Shown: piece after piece, positions 1 to 9,644 of the stretch
Layout of the letters: every line of letters begins with the position of its first letter
Position numbering within the stretch: the stretch's first letter is position 1
Assembly (NCBI GenBank): GCA_900618065.1
Contig: UYIL01000003.1
Coordinates: 1,612,001 to 1,676,000, forward strand
Length of the DNA stretch: 64,000 nucleotides
DNA from: Streptococcus thermophilus
GTDB taxonomy: Bacteria; Actinomycetota; Actinomycetes; Mycobacteriales; Mycobacteriaceae
Direction: 5' to 3'
Program-made: the position numbers and the translations under genes
Notes under the pieces: model-generated
The model's input: the letters and a program-made list of their open reading frames with translations, nothing else
What the model was told of the DNA's origin: nothing
The model's database searches: none

Positions 1-3
1 CAG

Positions 4-492
4 ATGCTCACGTTCACCGAGCCGGGCGGCATGGCCATCGCGGTCACGGAGCGGCTGTTCACGGTCTTGTCGTTTGTGTGCCTGGTTGTCTTCACGATGC
101 TGACGGTGATCCTGCGGCGCACCTCGTTGGCCATGCTGGCCTGGATGGCCGGCTGCGTCGCGTTGGTCATGGCGCTGCTGGGCTTGTGGCTGCGCCAGAC
201 TAGCTCGGCAGCCGCGGAGGGTGTCACCTCCGGCGCTGGCATTTACCTGGCAATCCTCGCAGTCATCGTGGCCATTCCGGTGTTGTCCGTTGCCTGGATG
301 TGCCGCACTCCTGAGCAAAAACTCCTGGAAGAGCAGCGGCGCGAGCAGACGGAGTTCAATCCCGTCGCTGATCTGCAGACGGATGCGGCGACGCAGGCTG
401 TGCGCCGCACAGACGGTGCGGGCGGCATTGTGGATGACCGCCGCCAGCGGGCAGCCCAGCGCCACCGCCAAGCTGGGCAGGCGCGCGACTAA
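4..492 (+). CDS. Small integral membrane protein, function unknown (5' end possibly outside window)
   Basis: A 162-residue reading frame begins at the very edge of the window, so the true start may lie upstream; an internal ATG at 31 is also possible. It has three hydrophobic segments (about residues 16-37, 42-61 and 80-102), then a charged Glu/Arg/Gln-rich cytoplasmic tail of about 60 residues. I recognise no enzymatic motif. In C. glutamicum a membrane protein of this kind sits between miaB and the DUF349/miaA genes, so this is probably its positional counterpart. The assignment as a membrane protein is safe; a role is not inferable. Confidence 0.6.
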   Translation: MLTFTEPGGMAIAVTERLFTVLSFVCLVVFTMLTVILRRTSLAMLAWMAGCVALVMALLGLWLRQTSSAAAEGVTSGAGIYLAILAVIVAIPVLSVAWMCRTPEQKLLEEQRREQTEFNPVADLQTDAATQAVRRTDGAGGIVDDRRQRAAQRHRQAGQARD

Positions 493-620
493 ATAGGGGC
501 GGGACGCGGTACGCAGAGCAGAGGCTCACCCGCCGGGATCGGTTCAACCACCGCAGCATCGGGAACTTTTCATGCTGACGCAGCATTCCACTTCCAGAGA
601 GTGAATGGACGGAGCGTAGC

Positions 621-1772
621 GTGAACGAGCAGCGAAGAAGGCTAGAGAAGCCGACATACGGTGGCGGAACCGACACCCACCCGGAATACCGCATTACCCC
701 GAACGGGTTGGAGCCTCCGGGCAAGCTGAAGCCGTGGACCATGTTGTACATGGGCAACATGGTGTTGCACCCACCCATGGGCCTAGCGTTCATGTACTGC
801 TTTGCTGCGGGATTGCCCTACGTCGGTAACTCTGGGTGGTTGGGTTTGACCTACGGTGGTGCGCCGTCGGAGCCTGCGGCTGCGAATCTTGCGGAGACGG
901 TCTCCTTCTGGGCGGGGCTCCTCGGCATTTTGCTCGTGATGCTTGTCGCGGCGAATTTTCGGTTCTACTTTCTCATCGTCACAACGACACTGACGTGTGC
1001 TGTCTCCACTGCGTGCTGGTGCATCGGCGCATTGCTGCGATTCACCGAGTCGTTGAGTAACCCATCTTCTGCGGCAGCCGACCAGGTGCACATCGGCTAC
1101 TTCCTGCTTCCCGTTCTGACGGCTAGCCTCACACTGATGCTCGGCAGCGTGTGGAAAGGCTGCGAATGGGCCACCCGTCCTAACGGCAACCAGTTGTACG
1201 AGCGGAACCGCTATGCGTGGGACCGCCGCTACTTCAAGATGGATGAAATAAAACGGCCTTTCGAGCGGGTCCCCCGTCGTGAGGTCGGCGGCAAGCGATG
1301 GCTGCTTCTCGGATGCGTCGGGGCGTTCGTCTTCTTCCTGTCCGCACCGGTGGTGGATGGCTTGAACACGTTTGATGTCTTTGCGGTTGTGGGCGATAAC
1401 CAGACCATGAGCAGTACCGGAATCGAGCTGATATTCCTCGTACTTGCCATCGTTGGAGTCGTTGTTTTTGGCATGTGGGTGGTTTTGAGTAACCGTGCCG
1501 GCAATGCCGTTTATTGGGCGTGGTTGCTGTCTTGTTCAGCTCAGTGGTGGTGGATGTTCGGCCTTGTCTTACAGGAGAAGGAAGGCTGCACCGGCGGGAC
1601 AGGAAACTGCTACGACTACGGTTACTACTGGTTGTTTTTCACTTCTATCGCTACGTCGATTGTTTTGTATCTCATCAACAACGACCGCGATGCCCACGAG
1701 TCCGCGAACGCCCAGTGGCGCCAGGCACAACGGCACGAAACGATGGCGCGATTCAACGTCTACCTCAGGTAG
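621..1772 (+). CDS. Polytopic membrane protein of unknown function
   Basis: A 383-residue protein starting with GTG. About eight hydrophobic segments are visible (near residues 40-60, 88-110, 112-136, 156-176, 228-248, 268-292, 298-318 and 330-350). The second loop is charged (roughly residues 180-220). A tryptophan-rich stretch with three consecutive Trp lies in the seventh segment, and two Cys occur in the following short loop, possibly a disulfide. I do not recognise the family and know of no counterpart at this position in C. glutamicum. It stands alone, with 128 bases before it and a convergent neighbour after it. It could be a transporter or an envelope protein; neither is supported by motif. 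Confidence 0.65.
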   Translation: MNEQRRRLEKPTYGGGTDTHPEYRITPNGLEPPGKLKPWTMLYMGNMVLHPPMGLAFMYCFAAGLPYVGNSGWLGLTYGGAPSEPAAANLAETVSFWAGLLGILLVMLVAANFRFYFLIVTTTLTCAVSTACWCIGALLRFTESLSNPSSAAADQVHIGYFLLPVLTASLTLMLGSVWKGCEWATRPNGNQLYERNRYAWDRRYFKMDEIKRPFERVPRREVGGKRWLLLGCVGAFVFFLSAPVVDGLNTFDVFAVVGDNQTMSSTGIELIFLVLAIVGVVVFGMWVVLSNRAGNAVYWAWLLSCSAQWWWMFGLVLQEKEGCTGGTGNCYDYGYYWLFFTSIATSIVLYLINNDRDAHESANAQWRQAQRHETMARFNVYLR

Positions 1773-1813
1773 GCATCGTTCTGCGGTTCTACCGGGGCAC
1801 TGAAATCTTTGTC

Positions 1814-3388
1814 TTACCTGTGCTGCGTCTTCACTGGCAGGCGGAACTCGTCGGGGGAGGCGTGGCGCCAGGCTTCGGACCATTGGGAGGGGGCGTCGTC
1901 AAGCAATTGCCCGGGCTCGAGCCAGTCGAACAGTGCCTCGTAGGAAAGCGTGACTCCGGGCTCGATGACTTTGCGCAGCATTGCTGGAGTGAGGTCGTCC
2001 GGATGGGATGCGCCGCACGCCGCCATCATGGTGGTGGCTTGGCGCACGGTTGCCTGCTGGAAACGCTGCACGCGCTGCGCTTTGAGGTCGACGTCGATGG
2101 CGCGCTGGCGCCAGTTGCTCTGGGTGGCCACGCCGGAGGGGCACTTGCCGGTCTGGCACTTCTGGGCTTGGATGCAGCCGACGGCCATCATCATTGCGCG
2201 GGCGGAGTTGGTGTAGTCAGCGCCCTGGATGAGGCGCTTCACAATGTCATTGGACGCCGCGACCTTGCCCGACGCGCCAAGCTTGACCTTGTCACGCAGG
2301 TTCGTACCGACGAGCGCATTGTGCATCATCTGCAGTCCCTCGGTCAGCGGGAGCCCCATGTGGTCCTCGAACTCGAGCGGGGCGGCGGCGGTTCCGCCTT
2401 CCGCACCGTCGATGGTGATGAAGTCCGGCGCGGTGCCCACCTTCTCGATCGCTTTGCAAATCGCCAGCACATCGACCATGGAGCCGACGCACATCTTGAA
2501 TCCGGTCGGCTTTCCGCCGGAGATCTCCCGCAGGTGAGCGATGAACTCGATCAGCTCGACCGGGGTGGAGAAAACGCGGTGGCGGCTGGGGGAGAGGCAG
2601 TCCTCGCCGACGGGAATGTCACGCACGCGGGCAATTTCCTCGGTCACCTTTGGGCCGGGAAGCATGCCGCCCAAACCGGGTTTGGCGCCTTGCGAGAGCT
2701 TCAGCTCGACCATCTTCACCTGGTCGATTTCGGCGATGTCCTTGAACTTCGCCTCGTCGAACCCGCCGTCTTCGGTGCGGCACCCGAAGTAACCGGTGCC
2801 CAGCTGCCACACGATGTCGCCGTTGTTCTCTAGGTGGTACTTGCTCAGGCCGCCTTCACCGGTGTTGTGGGCGAATCCGCCGAGCTCAGCGCCCTTGTTC
2901 AGCGCGCGGATGGCGTTGGCGGACAGTGCACCGAAGGACATACCGGAGATGTTCATCAACGCCATGTCGTAGGGCTGCGAACATTCCGCGCCGCCGATGT
3001 TGACCCGCGGCGGGTCGTCCGGAATCTCCGCCGGGACGACCGAGTGCACGAGGTATTCATACCCCGCCTGAGAGACTTCGCGCTCAGTACCGAAGGACCG
3101 TTCTCCATCGGTGCCGTCAGCGCGCTGGTTGATCACTTCACGGGTCTGCGCGTCGAAGGGCTTGCCGTCGGCTTCGCCCTCGATGAAGTACTGATGGATC
3201 TCCGGGCGGATCTCCTTTGCCAGGTAGCGCGCGTGCCCCAGCACAGGGTAATTGCGCAGAATGTTGTTTTTCGGCTGGATCAAATCGTTCGCAGCAAGGC
3301 CCGCGGTCGCGGCTGCCACAGCACCAGCCACTGTTTTGCCCGGGTTACTGCCCACAAATTTGCTTAACGACGAAAACCGCTTACCCAC
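1814..3388 (-). CDS. FMN-binding glutamate synthase-like protein (stand-alone central domain)
   Basis: A 524-residue protein matching the FMN/iron-sulfur synthase domain of the glutamate synthase large subunit. The core shows the flavin-barrel segment with IDGAEGGTAAAPLEF, and near the C-terminus a C-x5-C-x4-C cluster within GCIQAQKCQTGKCPSG, the pattern that binds the 3Fe-4S centre in GltB. The N-terminal glutamine amidotransferase domain of GltB is absent. Instead there is a short basic N-terminus with one hydrophobic stretch (about residues 17-33), possibly a membrane anchor. Such free-standing proteins are annotated as FMN-binding glutamate synthase family; their substrate is usually unproven. 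It is transcribed alone. Confidence 0.85.
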   Translation of the reverse strand: MGKRFSSLSKFVGSNPGKTVAGAVAAATAGLAANDLIQPKNNILRNYPVLGHARYLAKEIRPEIHQYFIEGEADGKPFDAQTREVINQRADGTDGERSFGTEREVSQAGYEYLVHSVVPAEIPDDPPRVNIGGAECSQPYDMALMNISGMSFGALSANAIRALNKGAELGGFAHNTGEGGLSKYHLENNGDIVWQLGTGYFGCRTEDGGFDEAKFKDIAEIDQVKMVELKLSQGAKPGLGGMLPGPKVTEEIARVRDIPVGEDCLSPSRHRVFSTPVELIEFIAHLREISGGKPTGFKMCVGSMVDVLAICKAIEKVGTAPDFITIDGAEGGTAAAPLEFEDHMGLPLTEGLQMMHNALVGTNLRDKVKLGASGKVAASNDIVKRLIQGADYTNSARAMMMAVGCIQAQKCQTGKCPSGVATQSNWRQRAIDVDLKAQRVQRFQQATVRQATTMMAACGASHPDDLTPAMLRKVIEPGVTLSYEALFDWLEPGQLLDDAPSQWSEAWRHASPDEFRLPVKTQHR

Positions 3389-3575
3389 TAGCCAACACCT
3401 TCAATACTCTCGTGATCGTTCCGTCCACCAAGGTACCTACTGAAGGCTCAGCTGTCTGGCGAGAAATCCCCAGCCCTTTGGATGGGATCCGCGGGAAAGG
3501 TAACACGCCCGATGCGTCCCGAAACTGCGCTCGCTGGTCAGAGCGTTGCGGATGGGTAAACGGAAATCCAGTTTG

Positions 3576-4643
3576 TCAACTTTTCCGCACGTGCTTCTGC
3601 CAAGCCGTCGCGGAGGAGATGATCTTGGGCGACAGCGGCCGCAGAAGTCGGGCGGCGGGTTCGCTGTCGGCGGGGTAGGAAGCGTACACGGTCTCGATCT
3701 TTGGCCACTCTGTTTTCGCGGCAGCGATAAGACCATTGAGCATTAGCTGTGCCGCGCCTCGGCCCCGGTGCTCGGGAAGCACGTAAATAAGGCCGAGCTC
3801 CATGAGCCGGTCATCGTCGAAGTCGTAGTGGACGGCCTCCGCCATACCGATCACTTCGCCATCAGGGGCGTGGGCGACCGCAGTGAGTTGGGTCCCGCCG
3901 CGGTCCATCAAGCGCGCACTCGCTTCACGGAGACGCTGCTCAGTCCAATCGATCGAGTCGAGGATGAGGTCCCCGCGCGGGTAGTCCCACGAAGACTTGG
4001 ACAATAATGCTCGTAGCGAAGGCAGGTCGTCAGGGGCAAAGCTCATGTTGCGGACAACGGAGATGCCCGGATCCGGTGCCGCCGGTGCAACGGCGTCCAG
4101 CGAGAACATCGCCTGGGTCTCATGGTACGCAGCGGAGTATCCGTGACTGGTGAGACTCAGTTCGGGTTCAGTCAGAGGCTCGCCCGAGTGTGTGACCCAC
4201 ACTTGGCGGATGGGGCGGGAGAGGGAGGCGGAAAGGACGTCGATAAGCGAGAGGGCGGCGACCCACGGCTCACACGGAACGGGTTCGCCAGGCAGCGGTG
4301 CAATGGTTGCGTCGAGGGTGACGGTCGCTTCGATCACGCGCGTGTCTTCAAGCAGCGGCAGGGAGATGAAGACCCATGCCGCGATCTCCGTGAGGTCGTC
4401 GACACGCACTTCCGGGTATCCGAGCGGGCCCAGCGGACGCGGTGCTTGCAGGTCGGTCACTGCGAACAGCAGCGCCTCCGACTCGGAGGAGCCCTCGAGG
4501 CGCTTCGCCATGTGGGCGGCGCTCACGCCGGAGTAGGGGCTGCCGGTGATGTCCTGGATGGCGAGGGTCGCCGAGAATGCATAAGCGCCCACGACATCGC
4601 TGGAGTCGCGTCCGCCGTGGGCGTAGATGAGGGGAGTAGGCAA
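3576..4643 (-). CDS. GNAT-family N-acetyltransferase
   Basis: A 355-residue protein whose C-terminal 150 residues form a GNAT fold: the beta4-alpha3 acetyl-CoA loop reads as LIYVLPEHRGRGAAQLML, with the RGRGAA pyrophosphate-binding motif. The N-terminal half (about residues 1-190) looks like a second, degenerate GNAT-like domain, a two-domain layout common in actinobacterial acetyltransferases. The acceptor is unknown. Its stop is one base from the end of the next gene on the same strand (DUF349), so the two may be cotranscribed. One copy of the window's repeated 11-mer lies inside it. Confidence 0.8.
   Translation of the reverse strand: MPTPLIYAHGGRDSSDVVGAYAFSATLAIQDITGSPYSGVSAAHMAKRLEGSSESEALLFAVTDLQAPRPLGPLGYPEVRVDDLTEIAAWVFISLPLLEDTRVIEATVTLDATIAPLPGEPVPCEPWVAALSLIDVLSASLSRPIRQVWVTHSGEPLTEPELSLTSHGYSAAYHETQAMFSLDAVAPAAPDPGISVVRNMSFAPDDLPSLRALLSKSSWDYPRGDLILDSIDWTEQRLREASARLMDRGGTQLTAVAHAPDGEVIGMAEAVHYDFDDDRLMELGLIYVLPEHRGRGAAQLMLNGLIAAAKTEWPKIETVYASYPADSEPAARLLRPLSPKIISSATAWQKHVRKS
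4238..4248 (-). repeat. 11-mer GCTTATCGACG, copy 1
   Basis: In the GNAT gene; read in the gene sense as Leu-Ile-Asp. Confidence 0.9.
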
Positions 4644-4644
4644 A

Positions 4645-6027
4645 CTAGTCGTTCAACGCCTTCGCGGCGACGTCGGCGAATTCCTGCCACTGCTCTGCCT
4701 GCGCGCGCAGCTCCGCGGCCTGCTTGGCGTTGCCTTTGGCTTCGGCGGCGTCGGCCTTAGCTCGGAAGCCATCAGCCTTGACTTGAAACTGGTTCGCCTT
4801 GTCCTGCTGGACAGGGTTGGACTTGCGCCACTGGGCTTCCTCAGCGTCGGCGACGCGCTGCTCGATGTCGCCGATCTTGTCCTCGTACTCGCGCATTTTG
4901 TTGCGGGGGACGTAACCGATTGCGTCCCACTTCTCCTGCAGCTCGCGGAGTTTGGACTTAGCGGCGCCGAGGCCCTTCTCCGGGTCAATTAGCGAGTCGT
5001 ACTCGGCGATGAGCGCGTCCTTGGCCTGTGCGTTAGCTTCGTACTCGCGGTCGCGCTCGTCATTGACGGCGTTGCGGGCCGCGAAGAAGTGGTCCTGGGC
5101 GGCGCGGAAACGGTTCCACAGCTTGTCGTCGACATCGCGCGGGGCGCGGCCGGCGGCCTTCCACTCCGTCATCAGATCGCGGTAGGCGCGTGCGGTGTCG
5201 TTCCAGTCGGTGGAGTCCTTGAGCTTCTCGGCACGCTCGATGATCTCCTCCTTCTTCGCCTTCGCGGCGGCGCGGCCGCGGTCAAGTTCGGCGAAGTGGG
5301 CGCCGCGGCGGCGGTTGAAGGAGTCGCGGGCCTTGGAGTAGCGCTTCCACAGCACGTCATCGGTCTTGCGGTCGATGCCGCGAATGGTCTTCCACTCCTC
5401 GAGGATGTCGCGGATTCGGTCGCCGGCGGCCTTCCACTCAGTGGAGTTCTCAGCCAGGTCCTCGGCCTCGGCGGCGAGGGCTTCCTTGCGCTGAATGGCC
5501 TCGGCGCGGCGGGCTTCCTTTGCTTCCTTCGCTTTTTCACCGGCGGTGTCGGCCTGGTCTAGGAGGGTCTTCAGGCGCGCCTCAATCGCGTCGAGATCGC
5601 CGACGACAGCCTGCTCATCAAGGGAGCCGATGAGCTGCTGAGCCTGGCCGCGCACAGAGTTCGCGTCCTCCGGACGCGCGCTCAGGCGGTTTTCTAAGAC
5701 ACCGACCTCCGTGGATAGGTCGGCAAAGCGCTGGGCGAAGTGCTTCAGGCCCTCATCCGGGCTTCCCGCCTGCCAGGAGCCGACGGCGCGTTCCGCACCG
5801 CCGCGGATGACGTAGACAGTGCCGTCCTCGTCCACGCGGCCGAACTCGGTCGCCTTCGCGGTGTCAGCTGCGGAAGCTGGGATAGGGCTCGGCGTGGACG
5901 GGGCACCAGTGGGGGCAGCAGGACGGGGCCCCGGGCGCGGCCCCGGCTTCGGCGCCCGCGAAGGCATGGCACCGGGTGAGGGAACCGGGGAGGGCCGGTT
6001 GTTCTCAGGGGTGGGGGGCTGCGTCAT
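4645..6027 (-). CDS. DUF349 domain-containing protein
   Basis: A 460-residue protein with a Pro-rich, disordered N-terminus (about residues 1-55) followed by repeated helical units rich in Trp, Lys, Glu and Ala, each with a W-K-x-A-G/I-x-x-R-D type core: the DUF349 repeat. Most of the protein is predicted coiled coil. I chose the start at 6027 because AAAGGA lies about 10 bases upstream, whereas the longer frame has no good ribosome site. DUF349 proteins are widespread in Actinobacteria. Their role is poorly defined, and I make no functional claim beyond a helical cytoplasmic protein. Confidence 0.8.
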   Translation of the reverse strand: MTQPPTPENNRPSPVPSPGAMPSRAPKPGPRPGPRPAAPTGAPSTPSPIPASAADTAKATEFGRVDEDGTVYVIRGGAERAVGSWQAGSPDEGLKHFAQRFADLSTEVGVLENRLSARPEDANSVRGQAQQLIGSLDEQAVVGDLDAIEARLKTLLDQADTAGEKAKEAKEARRAEAIQRKEALAAEAEDLAENSTEWKAAGDRIRDILEEWKTIRGIDRKTDDVLWKRYSKARDSFNRRRGAHFAELDRGRAAAKAKKEEIIERAEKLKDSTDWNDTARAYRDLMTEWKAAGRAPRDVDDKLWNRFRAAQDHFFAARNAVNDERDREYEANAQAKDALIAEYDSLIDPEKGLGAAKSKLRELQEKWDAIGYVPRNKMREYEDKIGDIEQRVADAEEAQWRKSNPVQQDKANQFQVKADGFRAKADAAEAKGNAKQAAELRAQAEQWQEFADVAAKALND

Positions 6028-6160
6028 GGTGGACCGTCCTTTCTTCGTGTGCCGCGCGTCACGGCTGCCGGTATGCCCCAAAACATTACCGTGACAGGCA
6101 CCTCAATGTAATGGTTCGGCACGCCCGCATTAATCAGTCCTCAGGTGGCAGTTATATAGG

Positions 6161-6745
6161 GTGAGGTTCATGCGCGGTTTCAATCTGCTTGTCGTTCCGG
6201 GGTCTCCGGCGCTAGTTGCTGAGCTGTCTCCGCGGGATGCGGCGGGGCGCGCGATCGTCGCGAAGGCTCGCGAGCTGACCGCGGGCGACACCCGCGCGAT
6301 CGAGATTGTCGGTTCGCGCGATCCGCGGTGGCGCACGGAGCACACCGGTAGTTTCCGCGCGTGGGGTGCTGATGTGCACGTCGGAGGCGGTAACTACCTG
6401 CCGGAACTCATCGCGCGCTACATTTTCCCGGGCCGGACCATTGTGAATTCCCGCGAGCATATTCAGCCGCTTAACCCCGACGCACTCACTGTGGTGGTCG
6501 TTGACGGCTCCGCCGGACTCACTCCTCGCGCGCCGCTCGCGCTTATCAGCGGTGCCGCCGAGACCCACCGCGCCATGAGCGCCTTCTTAGACGGCACCGG
6601 CGAGCTTCCCGCCGAACTGCCCGGGGTGATGGAGCCGGGGTTGTGGGAGGAGTTGGGGGTGCTGGAAGCGTCGAAAAGCGTGCTTGTCAGTGATGACTCG
6701 CTCGGTGTCGGGCGTTTCCTGGCGGCGTGGGAGGTCCACGCATGA
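6161..6745 (+). CDS. Conserved protein upstream of miaA, function unknown
   Basis: A 194-residue protein that ends by overlapping miaA in an ATGA junction, indicating translational coupling. Actinobacteria commonly carry a gene of this size immediately before miaA. In mycobacteria the neighbour (Rv2728c) has been described as resembling a class III extradiol dioxygenase subunit, but I see no clear metal-ligand pattern here. An AT-rich TATATAGG run abuts the GTG at 6161 and could be a -10 element giving a leaderless message; an ATG at 6170 with GAGG before it is the alternative start. Confidence 0.7.
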   Translation: MRFMRGFNLLVVPGSPALVAELSPRDAAGRAIVAKARELTAGDTRAIEIVGSRDPRWRTEHTGSFRAWGADVHVGGGNYLPELIARYIFPGRTIVNSREHIQPLNPDALTVVVVDGSAGLTPRAPLALISGAAETHRAMSAFLDGTGELPAELPGVMEPGLWEELGVLEASKSVLVSDDSLGVGRFLAAWEVHA

Positions 6746-7659
6746 TCGTGCCTATCGCTGTCGTCGGCCCCACCGCGTCGGGGAAATCCGATCTTGGTTT
6801 GGCGCTCGCGCATCAGCTCGGCGGGGAAGTGGTCAACGTTGATTCGATGCAGCTTTACCGCGGCATGGACATCGGCACCGCGAAGCTGCCGCCCGCCGAA
6901 CGCGAAGGCATCCCGCACCACTTGCTGGACATTTGGGATGTCACGCAGACCGCATCCGTTGCCGAGTATCAGGCGCGCGCGATCGAGGTCGTCGAGTCCA
7001 TCGCCGCGCGGGGTGCGGTCCCCATTCTCGTCGGCGGTTCGATGATGTATGTCCAATCGCTGATCGACGACTGGCAGTTCCCGCCCACCGATCCGGCTGT
7101 TCGTGAAAAGTACGAACACCGGTTGGAGCGCATCGGCGTGCAGGCGCTCCACGCTGAGCTAGCGGACGTTGACCCGGAAGCTGCCACCGTCATCGAGGAT
7201 AACGACCCGCGCCGGACCGTGCGTGCGCTGGAAGTCATCGAACTGACAGGACAACCGTTTCAAGCCTCGCAGCCGCCGAAGGACGCGCCGCCCCGGTGGG
7301 GCACCCGGATTCTGGGGCTGCGGACGGAGGCGGAGTGGCTCAACCCGCGCATCGCTAAGCGCACGGAGCTGATGTTCGCCTCCGGGTTCGTCGACGAAGT
7401 GCGCGGATTGGTCGGCGACGGTCTCGTGGCTGAGTCCACCGCTGGCCGCGCCATCGGCTACGCGCAGGTGCTCGACTATCTTGCCGGCGCCCTGACACTC
7501 GAGGAGGCTCAGGAGCTCACTGTCACGGGAACCCGCCGCTACGTGCGCCGCCAACGGTCCTGGTTTAACCGCGACAAGCGCATCACCTGGCTCGACGCAT
7601 CCGCTGCCGATGAAGGCCGCGAGGCGATCCTTGCCGCCGCGCTAGACTCGCTGGCGTGA
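6742..7659 (+). CDS. miaA: tRNA dimethylallyltransferase MiaA
   Basis: A 305-residue enzyme that transfers dimethylallyl from DMAPP to N6 of adenosine 37 in tRNAs that read UNN codons; MiaB, expected just upstream of the window, would then methylthiolate it. The N-terminal P-loop reads [11 protein letters not shown], followed by the conserved [17 protein letters not shown] segment and later [11 protein letters not shown]. The start at 6742 is chosen because it gives the ATGA overlap with the preceding gene and begins right before the P-loop strand. It overlaps dapF by four bases in a GTGA junction, so the three genes form one operon. Confidence 0.95.
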   Translation: MIVPIAVVGPTASGKSDLGLALAHQLGGEVVNVDSMQLYRGMDIGTAKLPPAEREGIPHHLLDIWDVTQTASVAEYQARAIEVVESIAARGAVPILVGGSMMYVQSLIDDWQFPPTDPAVREKYEHRLERIGVQALHAELADVDPEAATVIEDNDPRRTVRALEVIELTGQPFQASQPPKDAPPRWGTRILGLRTEAEWLNPRIAKRTELMFASGFVDEVRGLVGDGLVAESTAGRAIGYAQVLDYLAGALTLEEAQELTVTGTRRYVRRQRSWFNRDKRITWLDASAADEGREAILAAALDSLA

Positions 7660-8591
7660 ACGAGAACACCGCGCAGACGACCCAGGCACCGGAGAACCTG
7701 TCCACCCTGCCGTTCATCAAGGCACACGGCACAGAGAACGACTTCGTGGTGCTTATCGACGTCGACGACCAACTGGAAGACCTCGGCATCCTCAACGATG
7801 ACCTTGTCGCCGCACTGTGCGACCGGCGCGCGGGCATCGGTGGAGACGGATTCCTGCGCATCGTTCGCTCAAGCGCTCACGATGCGCAGGGTGCGAACGG
7901 CAACCGCTGGTTCATGGACTACCGCAACGCCGACGGCTCCATCGCGGAAATGTGCGGCAACGGCATCCGCGTCTTCGCCCACGTCCTCGTGGCCCAGGGC
8001 TTGGAGCAGGCTCGCCAGTTCGAGGTGGACACCCGCGCAGGGGTCAAGCACATCACAGTTCACTCCTTGACGGGCGAGGATCCGAACGGCCCAACGCACG
8101 CAGTCGTGGAAGTGGGGATGGGCCCGGTCGATGTGACCGGTGTGTCTACGGGCCGCATGGGGGAGTTCGAATTCGCCGGGTTGGGCGTGGATGTGGGCAA
8201 CCCGCACCTCGCTGCCGTGATCCCGGGCCTGACCCCTGCCGAGCTGGCGGAGTTACCTTTTGAGCAGCCGGCTTTCGACCATGGGTTCTTCCCCGAGGGT
8301 GTCAACGTGGAGATTCTCACTGAAATCGCTGGCGATGCTTCACCGTCGGTCTCCATGCGGGTCTGGGAACGCGGAGTAGGGGAGACCCGTTCGTGCGGGA
8401 CGGGAACTGTCGCCGCGGCGCGTGCAGCGCTGGCGGATGCCGGCATTGAGAACGGCACTGTGACAGTGAACGTTCCGGGCGGCGCTGTCGACGTGGCGAT
8501 CACCGACGGGGAGGCCACCATGACCGGCCCATCCATCATCGTCGCGCGCGGTGAGGTCTCCCTGAACTCGCTCCGCAAGGACTTCACATAG
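7656..8591 (+). CDS. dapF: Diaminopimelate epimerase DapF
   Basis: A 311-residue cytoplasmic enzyme that interconverts LL- and meso-diaminopimelate for lysine and for the meso-DAP crosslink of peptidoglycan. Both catalytic cysteines are present in their standard contexts: MCGNGIRVF in the first half and [10 protein letters not shown] in the second. The two pseudo-symmetric domains and length fit the family. Start is GTG at 7656, overlapping the miaA stop. Its stop directly abuts the stop of the convergent iron-binding protein gene with no base between. Confidence 0.95.
   Translation: MNENTAQTTQAPENLSTLPFIKAHGTENDFVVLIDVDDQLEDLGILNDDLVAALCDRRAGIGGDGFLRIVRSSAHDAQGANGNRWFMDYRNADGSIAEMCGNGIRVFAHVLVAQGLEQARQFEVDTRAGVKHITVHSLTGEDPNGPTHAVVEVGMGPVDVTGVSTGRMGEFEFAGLGVDVGNPHLAAVIPGLTPAELAELPFEQPAFDHGFFPEGVNVEILTEIAGDASPSVSMRVWERGVGETRSCGTGTVAAARAALADAGIENGTVTVNVPGGAVDVAITDGEATMTGPSIIVARGEVSLNSLRKDFT
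7751..7761 (+). repeat. 11-mer, copy 2
   Basis: In dapF; reads Leu-Ile-Asp. Confidence 0.9.
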
Positions 8592-9644
8592 CTAACGCAT
8601 CGCGCGCTGGAAGAACGCGACAGCGTCCGTCTTCTCCTGCGTGATGTTGGTCAAGTCGGCTTCGAGCAGAGCGATATCTTCCAGCGTCGGCGCGCCGGGC
8701 GGGCTGTCGACGTCGGTGCGCACCGGCAGGTAGTTCAACTCCGCGGCGGTCGTCTGACCCTGGCGGGAGACAAGATAGGACACGAGCCGCTGCGCAGCCT
8801 CGCGCGACGGCGACGCAGCGAAGACCGCGGCGGGCTGGGTGATGTACGGGGCGCCGTCAGTGGGGTAGACGGCCTTGATGGGGGAGCCTTCGTCGGCCAA
8901 GTCGCGCACCCGGTAATCGGTCACGATGCCGATAGGGTGCCCGCCGGCGGCGACCTCCTCTGCGACAGGGCCTGCCGATTGAGCGATCATTGGACGGTTC
9001 GCGCCCAGCTCCTTCACCCAGTCGTCGCCGAGCTCGGGAGTTTGGAGCCAAACGGCCGCGTTGAACGCGGTGGCACCGGACACTGCCGGGTCACCGAGCA
9101 CGATCTCACCCTTGTACTTCGGGTCGGTCAGATCGCTCCAGGATGTGGGGGCTTCATTCACAGGGATCCGGTTGGTGTTGTAGGCGATGATGGTGGGCAT
9201 CATGCGGGTACCCACGTAGTATCCGTCGTCGTCGATCGCTTCGGGCAGGATCGTGGTGAGGTCGATGTTGGTCAACTCCGCCAGGTCTCCCTCCTGCTTG
9301 TACACCTCGAAGGTGGGGGCGTCAGCGCACCACAGCACGTCGCCTTCGATCCCGCCGGTGGCTTTCTCGGAGGCAACGCGGGCGACGAGCTCGCCGGTGC
9401 CGGCGCGGTACATCTTCACCTTGATGTCGGGGTTGAGTTCCTCGAATTCGCGGATCGCGATGTCCGCCTTCGCTTCCGGCTCGGAGGTGTACAGGGTGAT
9501 GGTGGTGACGCCGTTGCGCATATTCGGCGAGCGTTCGCCCTCGGCTGGTGGTTCGGCGCAGGAGGACAGGAATGCCAGTGACGCTGTGAGAACAGCCGTC
9601 ATGACTGACGCGCGGCTGCGGGTGAGGCTTGCAAAAAAGGTCAC
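8592..9644 (-). CDS. Iron(III)-type ABC transporter substrate-binding lipoprotein
   Basis: A 350-residue protein with a lipoprotein signal peptide: a basic N-terminus, a hydrophobic core and a lipobox LSSC with Cys at residue 29. The rest resembles the FbpA/AfuA/FutA class of ferric-ion binding proteins, with the TTITLYTSEPEAKADI start and later Tyr-containing loops that supply ligands in that family (for example YYVGTRM and LNYLPVR). It is the last gene of a three-gene unit, overlapping the ATPase gene by four bases. The substrate could also be another small anion or thiamine-like compound; iron is the best guess from family. Confidence 0.85.
   Translation of the reverse strand: MTFFASLTRSRASVMTAVLTASLAFLSSCAEPPAEGERSPNMRNGVTTITLYTSEPEAKADIAIREFEELNPDIKVKMYRAGTGELVARVASEKATGGIEGDVLWCADAPTFEVYKQEGDLAELTNIDLTTILPEAIDDDGYYVGTRMMPTIIAYNTNRIPVNEAPTSWSDLTDPKYKGEIVLGDPAVSGATAFNAAVWLQTPELGDDWVKELGANRPMIAQSAGPVAEEVAAGGHPIGIVTDYRVRDLADEGSPIKAVYPTDGAPYITQPAAVFAASPSREAAQRLVSYLVSRQGQTTAAELNYLPVRTDVDSPPGAPTLEDIALLEADLTNITQEKTDAVAFFQRAMR

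Noticed and set aside
1514..2833. Plus-strand open frame of 439 codons
   Set aside because: It lies opposite the glutamate synthase-like gene, whose motifs are clear; the frame has no recognisable domain.
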